The position numbers and the translations under genes were made by a program. From Larkinella sp. C7 (GTDB lineage: Bacteria; Bacteroidota; Bacteroidia; Cytophagales; Spirosomataceae), in the NCBI RefSeq assembly GCF_006149005.1, contig NZ_VBSL01000012.1, positions 62,001-126,000 of the forward strand: a DNA stretch of 64,000 bases, given 5' to 3'. Below the pieces are notes generated by a model. That model had not been told where the DNA came from. It saw nothing but the letters and a program-made list of their open reading frames with translations, and did not search any database. This document shows, piece after piece, positions 44,644-53,099 of this stretch (the first letter of the stretch is position 1; the number at the start of each line of letters is the position of its first letter).

Positions 44644-45413
44644 ATTACCAACCTGAAGACTGTTTTATTGGATCTCCGAAACGGGGCATTCGGCTGCTCG
44701 AAGCCGTTACCGTCTGCGTGAACTACGCCGACATTTTAGCTCACACGCTGCCCTCAATGCTGCTGGCGGTCGATCGGCTGGTGGTCGTTACCGATACCAG
44801 AGATGAGGCCACAGCGCGGCTTTGTGAGGCTTACGATGTCGAATTCGTCCGGACCGATGCGTTTTACGACGACGGGGCAACGTTCAACAAGGCCCGGGGC
44901 ATAAACGCAGGCCTTGCCCGGCTGAGTCAAAGCGACTGGGTGTTGCACATCGATTCCGATATCTATCTGCCTCCACGGACCCGGATGATCCTGAACAGCA
45001 TCTACCTTGATCCGTTCGGTATTCACGGTGTCGACCGGATGAACTGTTTTGGACTTCGCAACTGGATTCGCTACATCTCGGCACCACCGTCGATGCACCA
45101 GGGCTATTACCTGGTTCATGCCAACGTGTTTCCCATGGGCAGCCGGGTCTGCCACTACAACGCGGATGGCTATTTCCCGATCGGCTTTTTCCAGCTCTGG
45201 AATCCCCGCCGGTCAGGCATCATCCGGTATCCGGAAAACTGGGTAGGGGCTGATCATACCGACGTCGTGTTTTCCAAATCGTTTCCGATCGAGAGCCGAC
45301 GGCTGATTCCCGACTTCTATGTGATTCACCTGGATTCCCAGAAAGCGGAAATGGGCGTCAACTGGATGGGTCGCAAAACCCGGCCGTTCACCATCGACGA
45401 GAAGCCATGTTAA
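44640..45413 (+). CDS. Glycosyltransferase-like protein (GT-A type)
   Basis: 257 residues, overlapping the preceding stop by 4 bases (ATGA). A nucleotide-sugar fold is suggested by alternating strands and helices (EAVTVCVNYADILAHTLPSM). A DxD metal motif lies in WVLHIDSDIYLP. The C-terminus has YPENWVGADHTDVVF. Such enzymes in prophages can modify host surface sugars and change phage receptor specificity, or modify phage or host components. It is an uncommon item among lysis genes. Confidence 0.7.
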   Translation: MNYQPEDCFIGSPKRGIRLLEAVTVCVNYADILAHTLPSMLLAVDRLVVVTDTRDEATARLCEAYDVEFVRTDAFYDDGATFNKARGINAGLARLSQSDWVLHIDSDIYLPPRTRMILNSIYLDPFGIHGVDRMNCFGLRNWIRYISAPPSMHQGYYLVHANVFPMGSRVCHYNADGYFPIGFFQLWNPRRSGIIRYPENWVGADHTDVVFSKSFPIESRRLIPDFYVIHLDSQKAEMGVNWMGRKTRPFTIDEKPC

Positions 45414-45787
45414 CGAAGCTGCTCCCGTTACTGGCGAATGGCATGCCTTTTTTGAAAAAGGCATGCGGCTGGTTTATGACGCCGATCCCGTTTGCGCTGG
45501 GCCCCTTGCTGATCCTTTGCTTTTTCTCGCTGCGGTCGTGTCAGAAAAACCGGAACTGTGAAATGCGGAGTGTTCAGATTTCCGACACGCTGGCCATGGC
45601 GCTGGCGGATGTTCGGCGGCTCCGGGAAGACACTGCAGTGTACCGAAAAAAGGAAAGGGCATATCAATTCAAATTCGATTCAACCAATAAGGCACATGAG
45701 AACTATCGTCTTTGGCTCGCTACTCTCAGCGATGCTGCACTTCAGCGCGAGGTCGATCGCGTATTCAACCGACCGGCGGGCCGATAG
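45407..45787 (+). CDS. Spanin-like inner membrane protein
   Basis: 126 residues with an N-terminal membrane segment (IPFALGPLLILCFFSLRSC) followed by a charged helical region (ALADVRRLREDTAVYRKKER). It overlaps the following gene by 92 bases in another frame, as Rz/Rz1 pairs do. It may disrupt the outer membrane at lysis. Inference from topology and overlap. Confidence 0.5.
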   Translation: MLTKLLPLLANGMPFLKKACGWFMTPIPFALGPLLILCFFSLRSCQKNRNCEMRSVQISDTLAMALADVRRLREDTAVYRKKERAYQFKFDSTNKAHENYRLWLATLSDAALQREVDRVFNRPAGR

Positions 45788-46151
45788 CAGCCGGGTTATC
45801 AATGTCGAGACAGAGCTGATACAGCCGAAGGCCCCGCCTGGCTATGTCATCCTGACGGCACAGGGAGCCATGCAGGCCCTGCTCGATCATCGCCGGGTCA
45901 TCGATCTGGAAGTACGGCTGAAGGATTTATCCGAGCTGATGGAGGTAAAAGACATTCACATCGCCCGGCAGGAGCGGGTGATCACCGAGCTGTCGACCCA
46001 GGCCAAATCGATGCGGGATCAATTGGTAACGCAGCCCGCTGCGGTGGCGCGGAGTGATACCGACAGGCGGAAACTGATCTGGAGCAAAATTGAGAACTGG
46101 GGGTGGCGGGGACTGGCTGCCTTTACCATGTACAAAATACTAAGCCGCTAA
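45696..46151 (+). CDS. Spanin-like partner with coiled coil
   Basis: 151 residues from the ATG at 45696, inside the previous gene. A short hydrophobic start (MRTIVFGSLLSAMLHF) may be an export signal. It is followed by a coiled coil (LEVRLKDLSELMEVKDIHIA) and a Trp-rich end (KIENWGWRGLAAFTMYKIL). No lipobox Cys is seen, so a classic o-spanin lipoprotein is not certain. The overlap with its partner is the main evidence. Confidence 0.5.
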   Translation: MRTIVFGSLLSAMLHFSARSIAYSTDRRADSSRVINVETELIQPKAPPGYVILTAQGAMQALLDHRRVIDLEVRLKDLSELMEVKDIHIARQERVITELSTQAKSMRDQLVTQPAAVARSDTDRRKLIWSKIENWGWRGLAAFTMYKILSR

Positions 46152-46196
46152 TGGCTGAGGGTCCGATTTGGGTTAATCGGTTTAGGTTAAAAAGGG

Positions 46197-46229
46197 AAAC
46201 CCCGGCTGCGATGCGGCCGGGGTTTTTGT
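46197..46229 (+). terminator. Terminator of the late operon
   Basis: AAACCCCGGC and its inverse GCCGGGGTTT flank a 9-base loop and are followed by TTGTTT. It ends the plus-strand late genes, adjoining the minus-strand HEPN gene end. Confidence 0.85.
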
Positions 46230-47369
46230 TTAATAAATATCGGAAATCTTTTCTGTTAACTTTGGTGGATCTGAAAAAAGTAAATCTTCAAAAAGATAAT
46301 CCAATTTGTTGTCATCAATAAATGTCTCAATATCATACTTTAAAATTTTTCTAAAGATTTTCCTGATTATTTCGTCAAGCTTCTGAGATAGTTGAATTTG
46401 GGTTTCTGGTAGTCTGTCCTTTTTATCAAGTTGTTGTCCATGTACATATTTTGAACGAATATTATATACTCGTTTTATCAATCTATAGATTTCCTTCTTG
46501 TCTGATTTGTTAATTCCTATATAATTGGCGGTGTTTTGGGAAATTGTATGCGATATTTCACTCCCTCCTTTTGTTGAGAATAAACATTCTAAAATAATTA
46601 TATAGTTTGCGATCTTATCTGAGACAATTATGCTATTACGTGCATTGCCTAACAATTGATAAGCCCTTTGTATTCTGTTATGACTATTAAGGCTACTAAT
46701 TGCCTCAATTGAAGAATTCTCTATTAATCCATTGGGAGGCTTAAATGGTTGGTTTATTAAAAATAAATTATCAAGATAGTTATAATACTCTAAGGCTTCA
46801 TTTAACTCGGCCAAAGAGAAAAAAGTGTCAGAAAATTCTCCTGCTGAGTTTTTGTATCTCAATTCAATATCCCTTTCGGAAAATCTTTCATCTGAACAAA
46901 ATGCTATAACAGTATTACAAGAACAGCTATTGTCTTTAACGAACCATAAACAACTTAAGAATTGAGTAATAGTTCTTAAACTACTTTCTGTTTGAATTCT
47001 TACACTGTCAAAATCTACGGTTTCATATATCCAATAAAAAAAGGGATTGTCTTCAAGCTCAACATTTTTTCTAATACCCATTACTAACGCAATATAGTCT
47101 GGGTCAAGGATTTCAGTAAGTATAGGGTGACCAATGCTGTAAAGTCCGTATTGAAAAAATGGGAAGTGAATGTCTTTACTTGGCTCTCCAAACTTTAAAT
47201 AAAAAGTGCTGGAAATTTCTATTGCGTGCATATATAGTGACGTGAATGTATACCTGTTGGTAAATATACTACTACGTTTGTATTCAGATGAAATGGTTTT
47301 TAATGAATAGTTGAAAAGGCTAAATGAGGAAGGTTTACCCGTAAATGGATAAGTCCTCGAATTTCTCAT
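46230..47369 (-). CDS. HEPN-domain protein (ApeA-like), probable RNase defence gene
   Basis: 379 residues, strongly AT-rich against neighbours. The C-terminal region is a HEPN helical domain: IANYIIILECLFSTKGGSEI, then IKRVYNIRSKYVHGQ. The Arg305-x4-His310 spacing matches the HEPN ribonuclease motif. The N-terminal 230 residues are of mixed type. Apea-type HEPN proteins are known from prophage-borne anti-phage systems that abort infection by RNA cleavage. It lies in the accessory gap between the late and early regions. The first 35 bases overlap the end of the gene upstream. Confidence 0.7.
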   Translation of the reverse strand: MRNSRTYPFTGKPSSFSLFNYSLKTISSEYKRSSIFTNRYTFTSLYMHAIEISSTFYLKFGEPSKDIHFPFFQYGLYSIGHPILTEILDPDYIALVMGIRKNVELEDNPFFYWIYETVDFDSVRIQTESSLRTITQFLSCLWFVKDNSCSCNTVIAFCSDERFSERDIELRYKNSAGEFSDTFFSLAELNEALEYYNYLDNLFLINQPFKPPNGLIENSSIEAISSLNSHNRIQRAYQLLGNARNSIIVSDKIANYIIILECLFSTKGGSEISHTISQNTANYIGINKSDKKEIYRLIKRVYNIRSKYVHGQQLDKKDRLPETQIQLSQKLDEIIRKIFRKILKYDIETFIDDNKLDYLFEDLLFSDPPKLTEKISDIY

Positions 47370-47712
47370 TCATCACACCTTCGATCGCCGGATACTTTTT
47401 CAACAACCCAACCACGGCCGTAAAGCGAAACTTCGTAGCCTGGTGACTGGCGACATCGTCCAGATAAAAATAGGGCGTCTGGTCGTACACCCAGATTTCC
47501 CCTTCGCCCGTCTGGGTTAATTCCCGTTTGGTTTTTGGAAGATTTATTGATCCGGAAGCGAGAACTCTTCCACTGTCATCCAGTAGTTCCATTCTCAGCA
47601 CCAAAGCGCCGAGGGTATTGCGGTCAGACCACTGGAAGAAATACCGGTGAATGGGTAGTCCGTCTTCCACTATCTTTTTGGTGACCATTGATGTTACGGT
47701 AATGGGGTGCAT
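47335..47712 (-). CDS. Hypothetical phage protein
   Basis: 125 residues from the ATG at 47712, with composition like the phage core genes. It is beta-rich (LVLRMELLDDSGRVLASGSI) with no known motif. It lies just upstream of the HEPN gene on the same strand and may share its transcript. Function unknown. Confidence 0.55.
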   Translation of the reverse strand: MHPITVTSMVTKKIVEDGLPIHRYFFQWSDRNTLGALVLRMELLDDSGRVLASGSINLPKTKRELTQTGEGEIWVYDQTPYFYLDDVASHQATKFRFTAVVGLLKKYPAIEGVMNEKFEDLSIYG

Positions 47713-47839
47713 GGAGCGAAGGTATTGATTTTGAGCGAATGGCAACAGATTCGGTTTTCAATACATTAAATTTGATTGTGAAAAATGCAAGTTACGGTGG
47801 GTACAGAATCCCTGCACCATCAAATGAGTGCTGGGATTT

Positions 47840-48610
47840 TTAATGTCGAAACCCATTGAGGGCATGTACAACAATGCCAAAGGGACGATTGATTACTCCG
47901 CCACCTACAATGATGTTAGCTTCACCTTCTGGACCTATCGCAATTTTTCTTTCATCAATTTTTATTGGAATACCTTTGAAATAGCTATTTCCTGTTATGC
48001 AAATTGACTTGCCATTTTCCCATATTCTTAAATAATGATCTGTATCTGCACGATCAATTATCCTAATTTCTCCTGGCCGACTCGTTAATATTCTAAATGA
48101 ACTTGGTGCCCAATATCTATTTCTGGACATCCAAAATATTAAGTCTCCCTTTTTATTGTAAAATCTCACACTAAGGAATAATCTGCCATTTTCAATTCTA
48201 AGAGATATCATAGGTTCATCAAGCACAATTAAAGCATCTTGGACATTCAAGAAAGATGATCCACCTATTCGAATCAAATGGTTTTCGGTATTAGTTAGGA
48301 GTAAGCCTGGGAAACGATCTCCCCTCATATGAGTAGATTTTCTTTTAATTAGTTCGTCTATTGGTATTTCACCTTTATGTACTTGATCGTGACAGTTGGG
48401 GCATAATAATATAAGGTTTTCAGGTGTGTGCAACCCTCCTTGAGCATATTCAAAAATATGGTGTTGATGAGTTATAGGTGTTGAATCCCAAGCGCATTCA
48501 AAAAAATGCCTTGTACTAACCTCTCGTTGTACTGCTACAGGAATGTACCTACTTTTCTCATTTCTCTTAAAATTAGTTAGGTCGCTGAATCGATTGTTTT
48601 TGTTTCCCAT
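47840..48610 (-). CDS. HNH endonuclease
   Basis: 256 residues. The HNH core is HQHHIFEYAQGGLHTPENLI followed by LLCPNCHDQVH (zinc CPxCH and final His). The usual first CxxC zinc pair is reduced to CAWD, so only one Cys remains. A long beta-rich C-terminal domain (residues about 100-256) is not recognised. The gene is AT-rich and lies back-to-back with a membrane-protein gene. It could serve in phage packaging, restriction or homing; an accessory nuclease is most likely given its position. Confidence 0.8.
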   Translation of the reverse strand: MGNKNNRFSDLTNFKRNEKSRYIPVAVQREVSTRHFFECAWDSTPITHQHHIFEYAQGGLHTPENLILLCPNCHDQVHKGEIPIDELIKRKSTHMRGDRFPGLLLTNTENHLIRIGGSSFLNVQDALIVLDEPMISLRIENGRLFLSVRFYNKKGDLIFWMSRNRYWAPSSFRILTSRPGEIRIIDRADTDHYLRIWENGKSICITGNSYFKGIPIKIDERKIAIGPEGEANIIVGGGVINRPFGIVVHALNGFRH

Positions 48611-48673
48611 TGTTAAATGTATTTGTTAATTATATATTTATTTAATTATTTTTTGAATTTACTAGACTATCAA

Positions 48674-49591
48674 ATGAATTTACTAATAATTATTATAATA
48701 GCCTCACTTTCAGCATATTCTTCATTCATTTCTTCATCGGGTCCATTGACAGACAGGAGCGGTGTGAGAAATACAAAAAGACTTACAAAAAACGGAAAAT
48801 GGGTAGTAGCAATAAATTTTGTACTGGTCACCATCCTTGCCATTCAAAGCTATTTGAATGATCTAGAGATTAAAGAGAAGGACATATTAGCGGAAAAAAA
48901 GCAAGGCTTAAGGGATATTATGTTGAAAAATAACTACGATTCCTCTCTGAGGGTTTCAAAAAAACAATCAGATTCTTCACTACTTGTAATGAAAGAAAGG
49001 TTTGATTTTGCTGATTCTAGTAAAACTAGAACAGTAGTTGAAGCACTTGGGAAATATAGTTTGAAATTAGATACTACTAATAAAAATATCGCAATTGTAA
49101 AAGATTCCGCAAAAACAAGAATTATTACGCCAAACGATCCTATAATAACATTATGTGACAATATTGGTATTGTGCCAAAATCTTTAAATAAAAAAAATCA
49201 TATTTATGAAATTTCATTTTGTAGCGAAACAGCTAATAGTTCTAGCCTAGAATTAATGAATAGAATTGTAGTTGAGGACTCAACTAATATATTAAGAATA
49301 ATAGGGAAAATCCCAATTTTAGATGTAGATAACTTGATCATGGGGAAAGGCGTCACTGCAGATTTGCAGATAGATGGATCTAAACCATATGATATCATGT
49401 ATTTTACTATTGAAGGGGATTATAAAAATTTTGACAAATCTAAAAGTTACTCAATTAGTGAAATTTATTTTTATGATAAAAAGAAGAAAAGATTTGGCTA
49501 CTTAAAAAATAGATTTAAAAATGATATTCTTAAATTTTTAAATAGCCGCTATGTCCCAAAATTATCGTCAGCAAGATTAGGGTTCGAATAA
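48674..49591 (+). CDS. AT-rich membrane protein, unknown (divergent from the HNH gene)
   Basis: 305 residues from the ATG at 48674; an in-frame ATG at 48617 is only 6 bases from the HNH start and would leave no room for promoters. Two N-terminal hydrophobic segments (NLLIIIIIASLSAYSSFISS and WVVAINFVLVTILAIQSYL) precede a soluble part of about 230 residues. A helical stretch and a beta-rich end (ISEIYFYDKKKKRFGYLKNR) are visible. No family is recognised. AT-rich, membrane-anchored and next to nuclease genes, it is a candidate exclusion or defence effector. The 175 bases after it hold nothing recognisable. Confidence 0.55.
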   Translation: MNLLIIIIIASLSAYSSFISSSGPLTDRSGVRNTKRLTKNGKWVVAINFVLVTILAIQSYLNDLEIKEKDILAEKKQGLRDIMLKNNYDSSLRVSKKQSDSSLLVMKERFDFADSSKTRTVVEALGKYSLKLDTTNKNIAIVKDSAKTRIITPNDPIITLCDNIGIVPKSLNKKNHIYEISFCSETANSSSLELMNRIVVEDSTNILRIIGKIPILDVDNLIMGKGVTADLQIDGSKPYDIMYFTIEGDYKNFDKSKSYSISEIYFYDKKKKRFGYLKNRFKNDILKFLNSRYVPKLSSARLGFE

Positions 49592-49766
49592 TGATGTTGA
49601 GTAAATATTTCAAAGATTCTTCTCGGTCCTATAGTTAATATGTCGCTTTACTTTTCTCTTATCCTTGATAATCAACGGTCATTGCCAAGTTTTTATATTA
49701 ATGTAGAAATGGAGTCAGCGACGGGAATAAGTCCATCGCCAAACAGCCATTTTTTTTAATAAAGTA

Positions 49767-52310
49767 TCAGGAAACTTTTTGAAATTGTTCAGAATCAATT
49801 AGATCAAACAGTGTCGGCACGGTCTTTTTGTATTCGGCTTCCTGACAGTATTCACAGCCGAACCGCCAGTAAGCGGCATTCAATTCAACTCCATACCCAC
49901 GTCGGTTCATTTTTATGGCAACGTACGGCACGGTCATTAAGCCGCCGAAAGGATCATACACCTGATCTCCTTCGTTGGAATAGCGACCGATCAACCGTTC
50001 CACGATATCCAGCTGTAGCGGGCAAACGTGGTTTTCGTTGCGCTTCTGAGTCTGGTTGCTGTTCAGGGTTCGCATCCGGACGATGTCCGTCCAGACGTTG
50101 TTGTAATGAGAACCGGGCGCGAAGAGCATGAACGAAGAGGGCATGCGACCGGCTTTTTCCAATTCAGAACCCATGTCGACGTGCTGACGGTAATCGTATA
50201 CGTTCTTTTTATTCCAATCCCGGTACCAGCGTAGAATCGATTCGACATCCTTGCCGGTCATTTCCTCCGGTTGCAGCATCCGGTCACCCGATGAGCGCCA
50301 GAAACCGGATGCCTGAATTTGCCATTCCCGCCGGGGAAGCTGCTCTTTGGTGCGGGTTACCGGAACGTCCGCGTAACTGTTCGAGGTATCGGTTGGCAGC
50401 TTTCTGAACAGCAGAACGTACTCATTCTGGCCACAGCCCATTTTGGTGCCGTCCTTGCAAACCTCGGTGTGACCGAGCCGGTACGTCTGGTTGTTTTCCC
50501 GCACGACGTCCGTCACCACGACGATACGACCGCAGTAAATCCAGCCGTGTTTTGTAAAGGCCGTCACCGTTTTGTCGCTGAATGGATTAACCGAATACAT
50601 GCCGTTGCCGGTCATACTGCCAAACTCGATCCGGTCTTTGACGTGGATGCAGGCCAGCCGCCCGGGTTGCGTCACCCGCAGGAGTTCCGGTACCAGATAA
50701 TCCATTTGTTTGAAAAACGCTTCATCACCGGCATTGTGTCCGAAATCCTCATAAGCCGGGCTGTATTCGTATTGGTCGCTGAACGGAATCGACGTGACGA
50801 CCAAACCGACGCTGTTGGTTTTCATTCGCTTGGTTTCCTTCACCGTATCGTTCCGCACGGCCGTGTACAGAATCCCTTTTTTCTCCAGACGTTCCACACC
50901 CAGGCTCCGCTTGATTTCAAACTCCATCGCGTTATTGACCAGCCCGTATTTTTTAATAATGTCCTGCATGGTGCGAACCAGGTGGCGGTGCAGGTCCCAT
51001 TTGGCCAGTACCTGACGCATGATCTGATCTTCCGACTCGGTGTAGATGATATGCACCTCGACCGTGTGTTTCTGCTGGAAACGCTGGGTCCGGTGAATCG
51101 CCTGAATGAAATCGTTGAATTCGTAATTAATGCCCAGGAAGATATTGGCGTGACAATGGCGCTGAAAATTGCAGCCACTCCCGGCAATTTCGGGTTTGGT
51201 CGCCAGGATCCGGTGTTCCCCACGGCTAAAGGCCTGAATCAGCTCTTCGCGTTTTTCCAGATCCTGCGAACCGAAGGCCGTTACCGCATCGGGAAGAGCC
51301 GATTCGATTTCCTTCCGCTCATCTTCGAGGTGGTGCCAGAGCAACCAGTGTTTTTCCGGATCGTCGGCTTTGATGATGCCCACCGCTTTGGCAATCCGGT
51401 CGAGGAGTGATAACCGCTTTTCTCTGGCCGCATCTTTCAGGCTCAGAGCCGCATCGCGAAACAATTTGCCCTGACCCCAGCTATCATATCCGGCCACGGA
51501 ATGATCGACCGGGATCCGGTGAAATACCACTTTTAGTTCCGGCAGATCGTACCCGGTATCATCATAACCCAAATCGGACGGCTTGGAGAGAAACAGTGCC
51601 CAGGACGATACCCACAGCCAGAATTCCCGTTCCTTGTGCGGATATAGCGTCAAATCACCCGCTTTCTCACTGTTGCGCTGGAAATACCGCGTGAGTGCCT
51701 GCCCGGTATCCATCACGCCTAAAAAACCGGCATAGTGAATCAGTTCTTTGGTCCGGTTCGGCGAGGGCGTAGCGGTGAAGACAAACCGGTGGGGGATGCA
51801 CTCCAGTACGTCCAGAAACGTCTGGTAGGTCTTCGATCCGAACGACCGCAGTACAGACGCTTCGTCCAGACACACGCAGGAGAAAACCGAGAAGTCGGCA
51901 ATCTGGCCCTCGCGAACCCGCTCGTAATTGGTGATCATGAACGGTGTTTCGCATTCGATCACCTCCTGATCCGTGCGAACGTACTGAACATCCATTCCCA
52001 TCGCCGGGCCGTCATTTTCCGTGAACTCCTGACGGACGCCCAGCGGAGCGATGAACAACGTCTTGCCGCCCTTCACCCGGTAAATCTGACGGCCGATCTC
52101 CAGCTGGTCGCGGGTTTTACCCAGGCCGAAGGATTTGAAGATCGCCCGGCAGCCACCGGCCAGTGCCCACTTGACCGTATCGCGCTGGTGTGGAAACAGG
52201 CTTTCGTGCAGGTCGGAATCGGCCACCTCGAACCCTGAAACGGGAGACTCAAGTATTTTCTTTTCAATGAAGGCGTCGTAATCCAGTTCGAGCGTTTCGT
52301 TATTTTCCAT
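49767..52310 (-). CDS. Fused SF2 helicase and DNA methyltransferase
   Basis: 847 residues. The first 470 are an SF2 helicase: a modified Walker A KSFGLGKT (59-66), LDEAS Walker B (148-152), FTATPSP (motif III) and QAIHRTQRFQQ (motif VI). The last 350 are an amino-methyltransferase. TSIPF (506-510) stands where the catalytic D/SPPY/F motif belongs, and VYDPFGGLMTVPYVAI (Asp786) is AdoMet motif I. In SIPF one conserved Pro is replaced. Such phage enzymes may remodel and methylate phage DNA. It is the last gene of the early operon. Confidence 0.85.
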   Translation of the reverse strand: MENNETLELDYDAFIEKKILESPVSGFEVADSDLHESLFPHQRDTVKWALAGGCRAIFKSFGLGKTRDQLEIGRQIYRVKGGKTLFIAPLGVRQEFTENDGPAMGMDVQYVRTDQEVIECETPFMITNYERVREGQIADFSVFSCVCLDEASVLRSFGSKTYQTFLDVLECIPHRFVFTATPSPNRTKELIHYAGFLGVMDTGQALTRYFQRNSEKAGDLTLYPHKEREFWLWVSSWALFLSKPSDLGYDDTGYDLPELKVVFHRIPVDHSVAGYDSWGQGKLFRDAALSLKDAAREKRLSLLDRIAKAVGIIKADDPEKHWLLWHHLEDERKEIESALPDAVTAFGSQDLEKREELIQAFSRGEHRILATKPEIAGSGCNFQRHCHANIFLGINYEFNDFIQAIHRTQRFQQKHTVEVHIIYTESEDQIMRQVLAKWDLHRHLVRTMQDIIKKYGLVNNAMEFEIKRSLGVERLEKKGILYTAVRNDTVKETKRMKTNSVGLVVTSIPFSDQYEYSPAYEDFGHNAGDEAFFKQMDYLVPELLRVTQPGRLACIHVKDRIEFGSMTGNGMYSVNPFSDKTVTAFTKHGWIYCGRIVVVTDVVRENNQTYRLGHTEVCKDGTKMGCGQNEYVLLFRKLPTDTSNSYADVPVTRTKEQLPRREWQIQASGFWRSSGDRMLQPEEMTGKDVESILRWYRDWNKKNVYDYRQHVDMGSELEKAGRMPSSFMLFAPGSHYNNVWTDIVRMRTLNSNQTQKRNENHVCPLQLDIVERLIGRYSNEGDQVYDPFGGLMTVPYVAIKMNRRGYGVELNAAYWRFGCEYCQEAEYKKTVPTLFDLIDSEQFQKVS

Positions 52311-52525
52311 CAGAATAATTTCGTTTGTTCGCCTTTTGATAGGTTACGAATGCGAATCAGCCTTGCTAAAACCGACTCCATTCGTTCCATTTGCAGTTTT
52401 GCCGTTTCCGGCTTAAGTGTTGGGCTGGGCCCTGAAGTCCATTTCGGGTAAACAGACCTGCGCATTTTCAATTCTCGCTCGATCTCGTGGATTTCATCGT
52501 CGATCGTTACCTCTTTCGCTGCCAT
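52310..52525 (-). CDS. Small helical protein coupled to the helicase gene
   Basis: 71 residues, helical and charged (TIDDEIHEIERELKMRRSVY). Its stop and the helicase start share a base (TAATG type), so the two are translationally coupled. Function unknown; perhaps a subunit or regulator of the helicase-methyltransferase. Confidence 0.6.
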   Translation of the reverse strand: MAAKEVTIDDEIHEIERELKMRRSVYPKWTSGPSPTLKPETAKLQMERMESVLARLIRIRNLSKGEQTKLF

Positions 52526-52534
52526 ACCTGATTG

Positions 52535-53095
52535 TTATTTTTGAGTTGGTTTCAGTCGCTTACCGGGTGCAAGCACCTCGACCTGTTCGCCTATGAACCG
52601 CTTTTGGGCAACTTCCTGCGCGGTGGCAAACCGGAACCGGTGCCCTTTCGCCACCTTGACTTTTCCGTTGCAGGCGTAGCCGATCATGGCGGTGGATATG
52701 CCCAGATCATTACGGGCATGCATGGCTGATTTGTAGAACTTCCCGTTGCTGAGGCACACCAGCGGTTTTACTTTGCCCCGGTTGCGAGTCGGCTTTTCCT
52801 CCGCAGGCACCGCAAGCGGCTCTGCAACCGGCTCCGATTCAGAAGCCCAGAAGTCCTGCTCAAAATCGCCGGGTTTGATGCCCGGGCCGATCAGCTTTTG
52901 TCCCATGCGGCCGTACTTCTGGATTTTCTCAGCAAGCCGCTTTTTTTCGAAAAAGATGTAGGTACCGGGCTTGACATCCGGTCCGGTGACCAGGTACCGT
53001 TTCTTCCCGGTAAGGGACGGAATGGCGACGTTTTCACCGGCGGGCTTGAATCCCCATCCGGAGGAGCCGACTGTTTGTGTGGCAGGTTTTCTCAT
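52535..53095 (-). CDS. Hypothetical early phage protein
   Basis: 186 residues from the ATG at 53095. A disordered, Pro/Glu/Lys-rich middle (ESEPVAEPLAVPAEEKPTRN) links an N-terminal beta-rich region to a C-terminal part. That part (YKSAMHARNDLGISTAMIGY) resembles a small helix-turn-helix as in NUMOD-type DNA-binding modules. Role unknown; DNA binding is a guess. Confidence 0.55.
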   Translation of the reverse strand: MRKPATQTVGSSGWGFKPAGENVAIPSLTGKKRYLVTGPDVKPGTYIFFEKKRLAEKIQKYGRMGQKLIGPGIKPGDFEQDFWASESEPVAEPLAVPAEEKPTRNRGKVKPLVCLSNGKFYKSAMHARNDLGISTAMIGYACNGKVKVAKGHRFRFATAQEVAQKRFIGEQVEVLAPGKRLKPTQK

Positions 53096-53099
53096 GAGA

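Noticed and set aside
50319-51410. 363-residue plus-strand frame opposite the helicase-methyltransferase
   Set aside because: The minus-strand gene has clear helicase and methyltransferase motifs; the plus-strand frame is His/Arg/Asp-rich shadow text.
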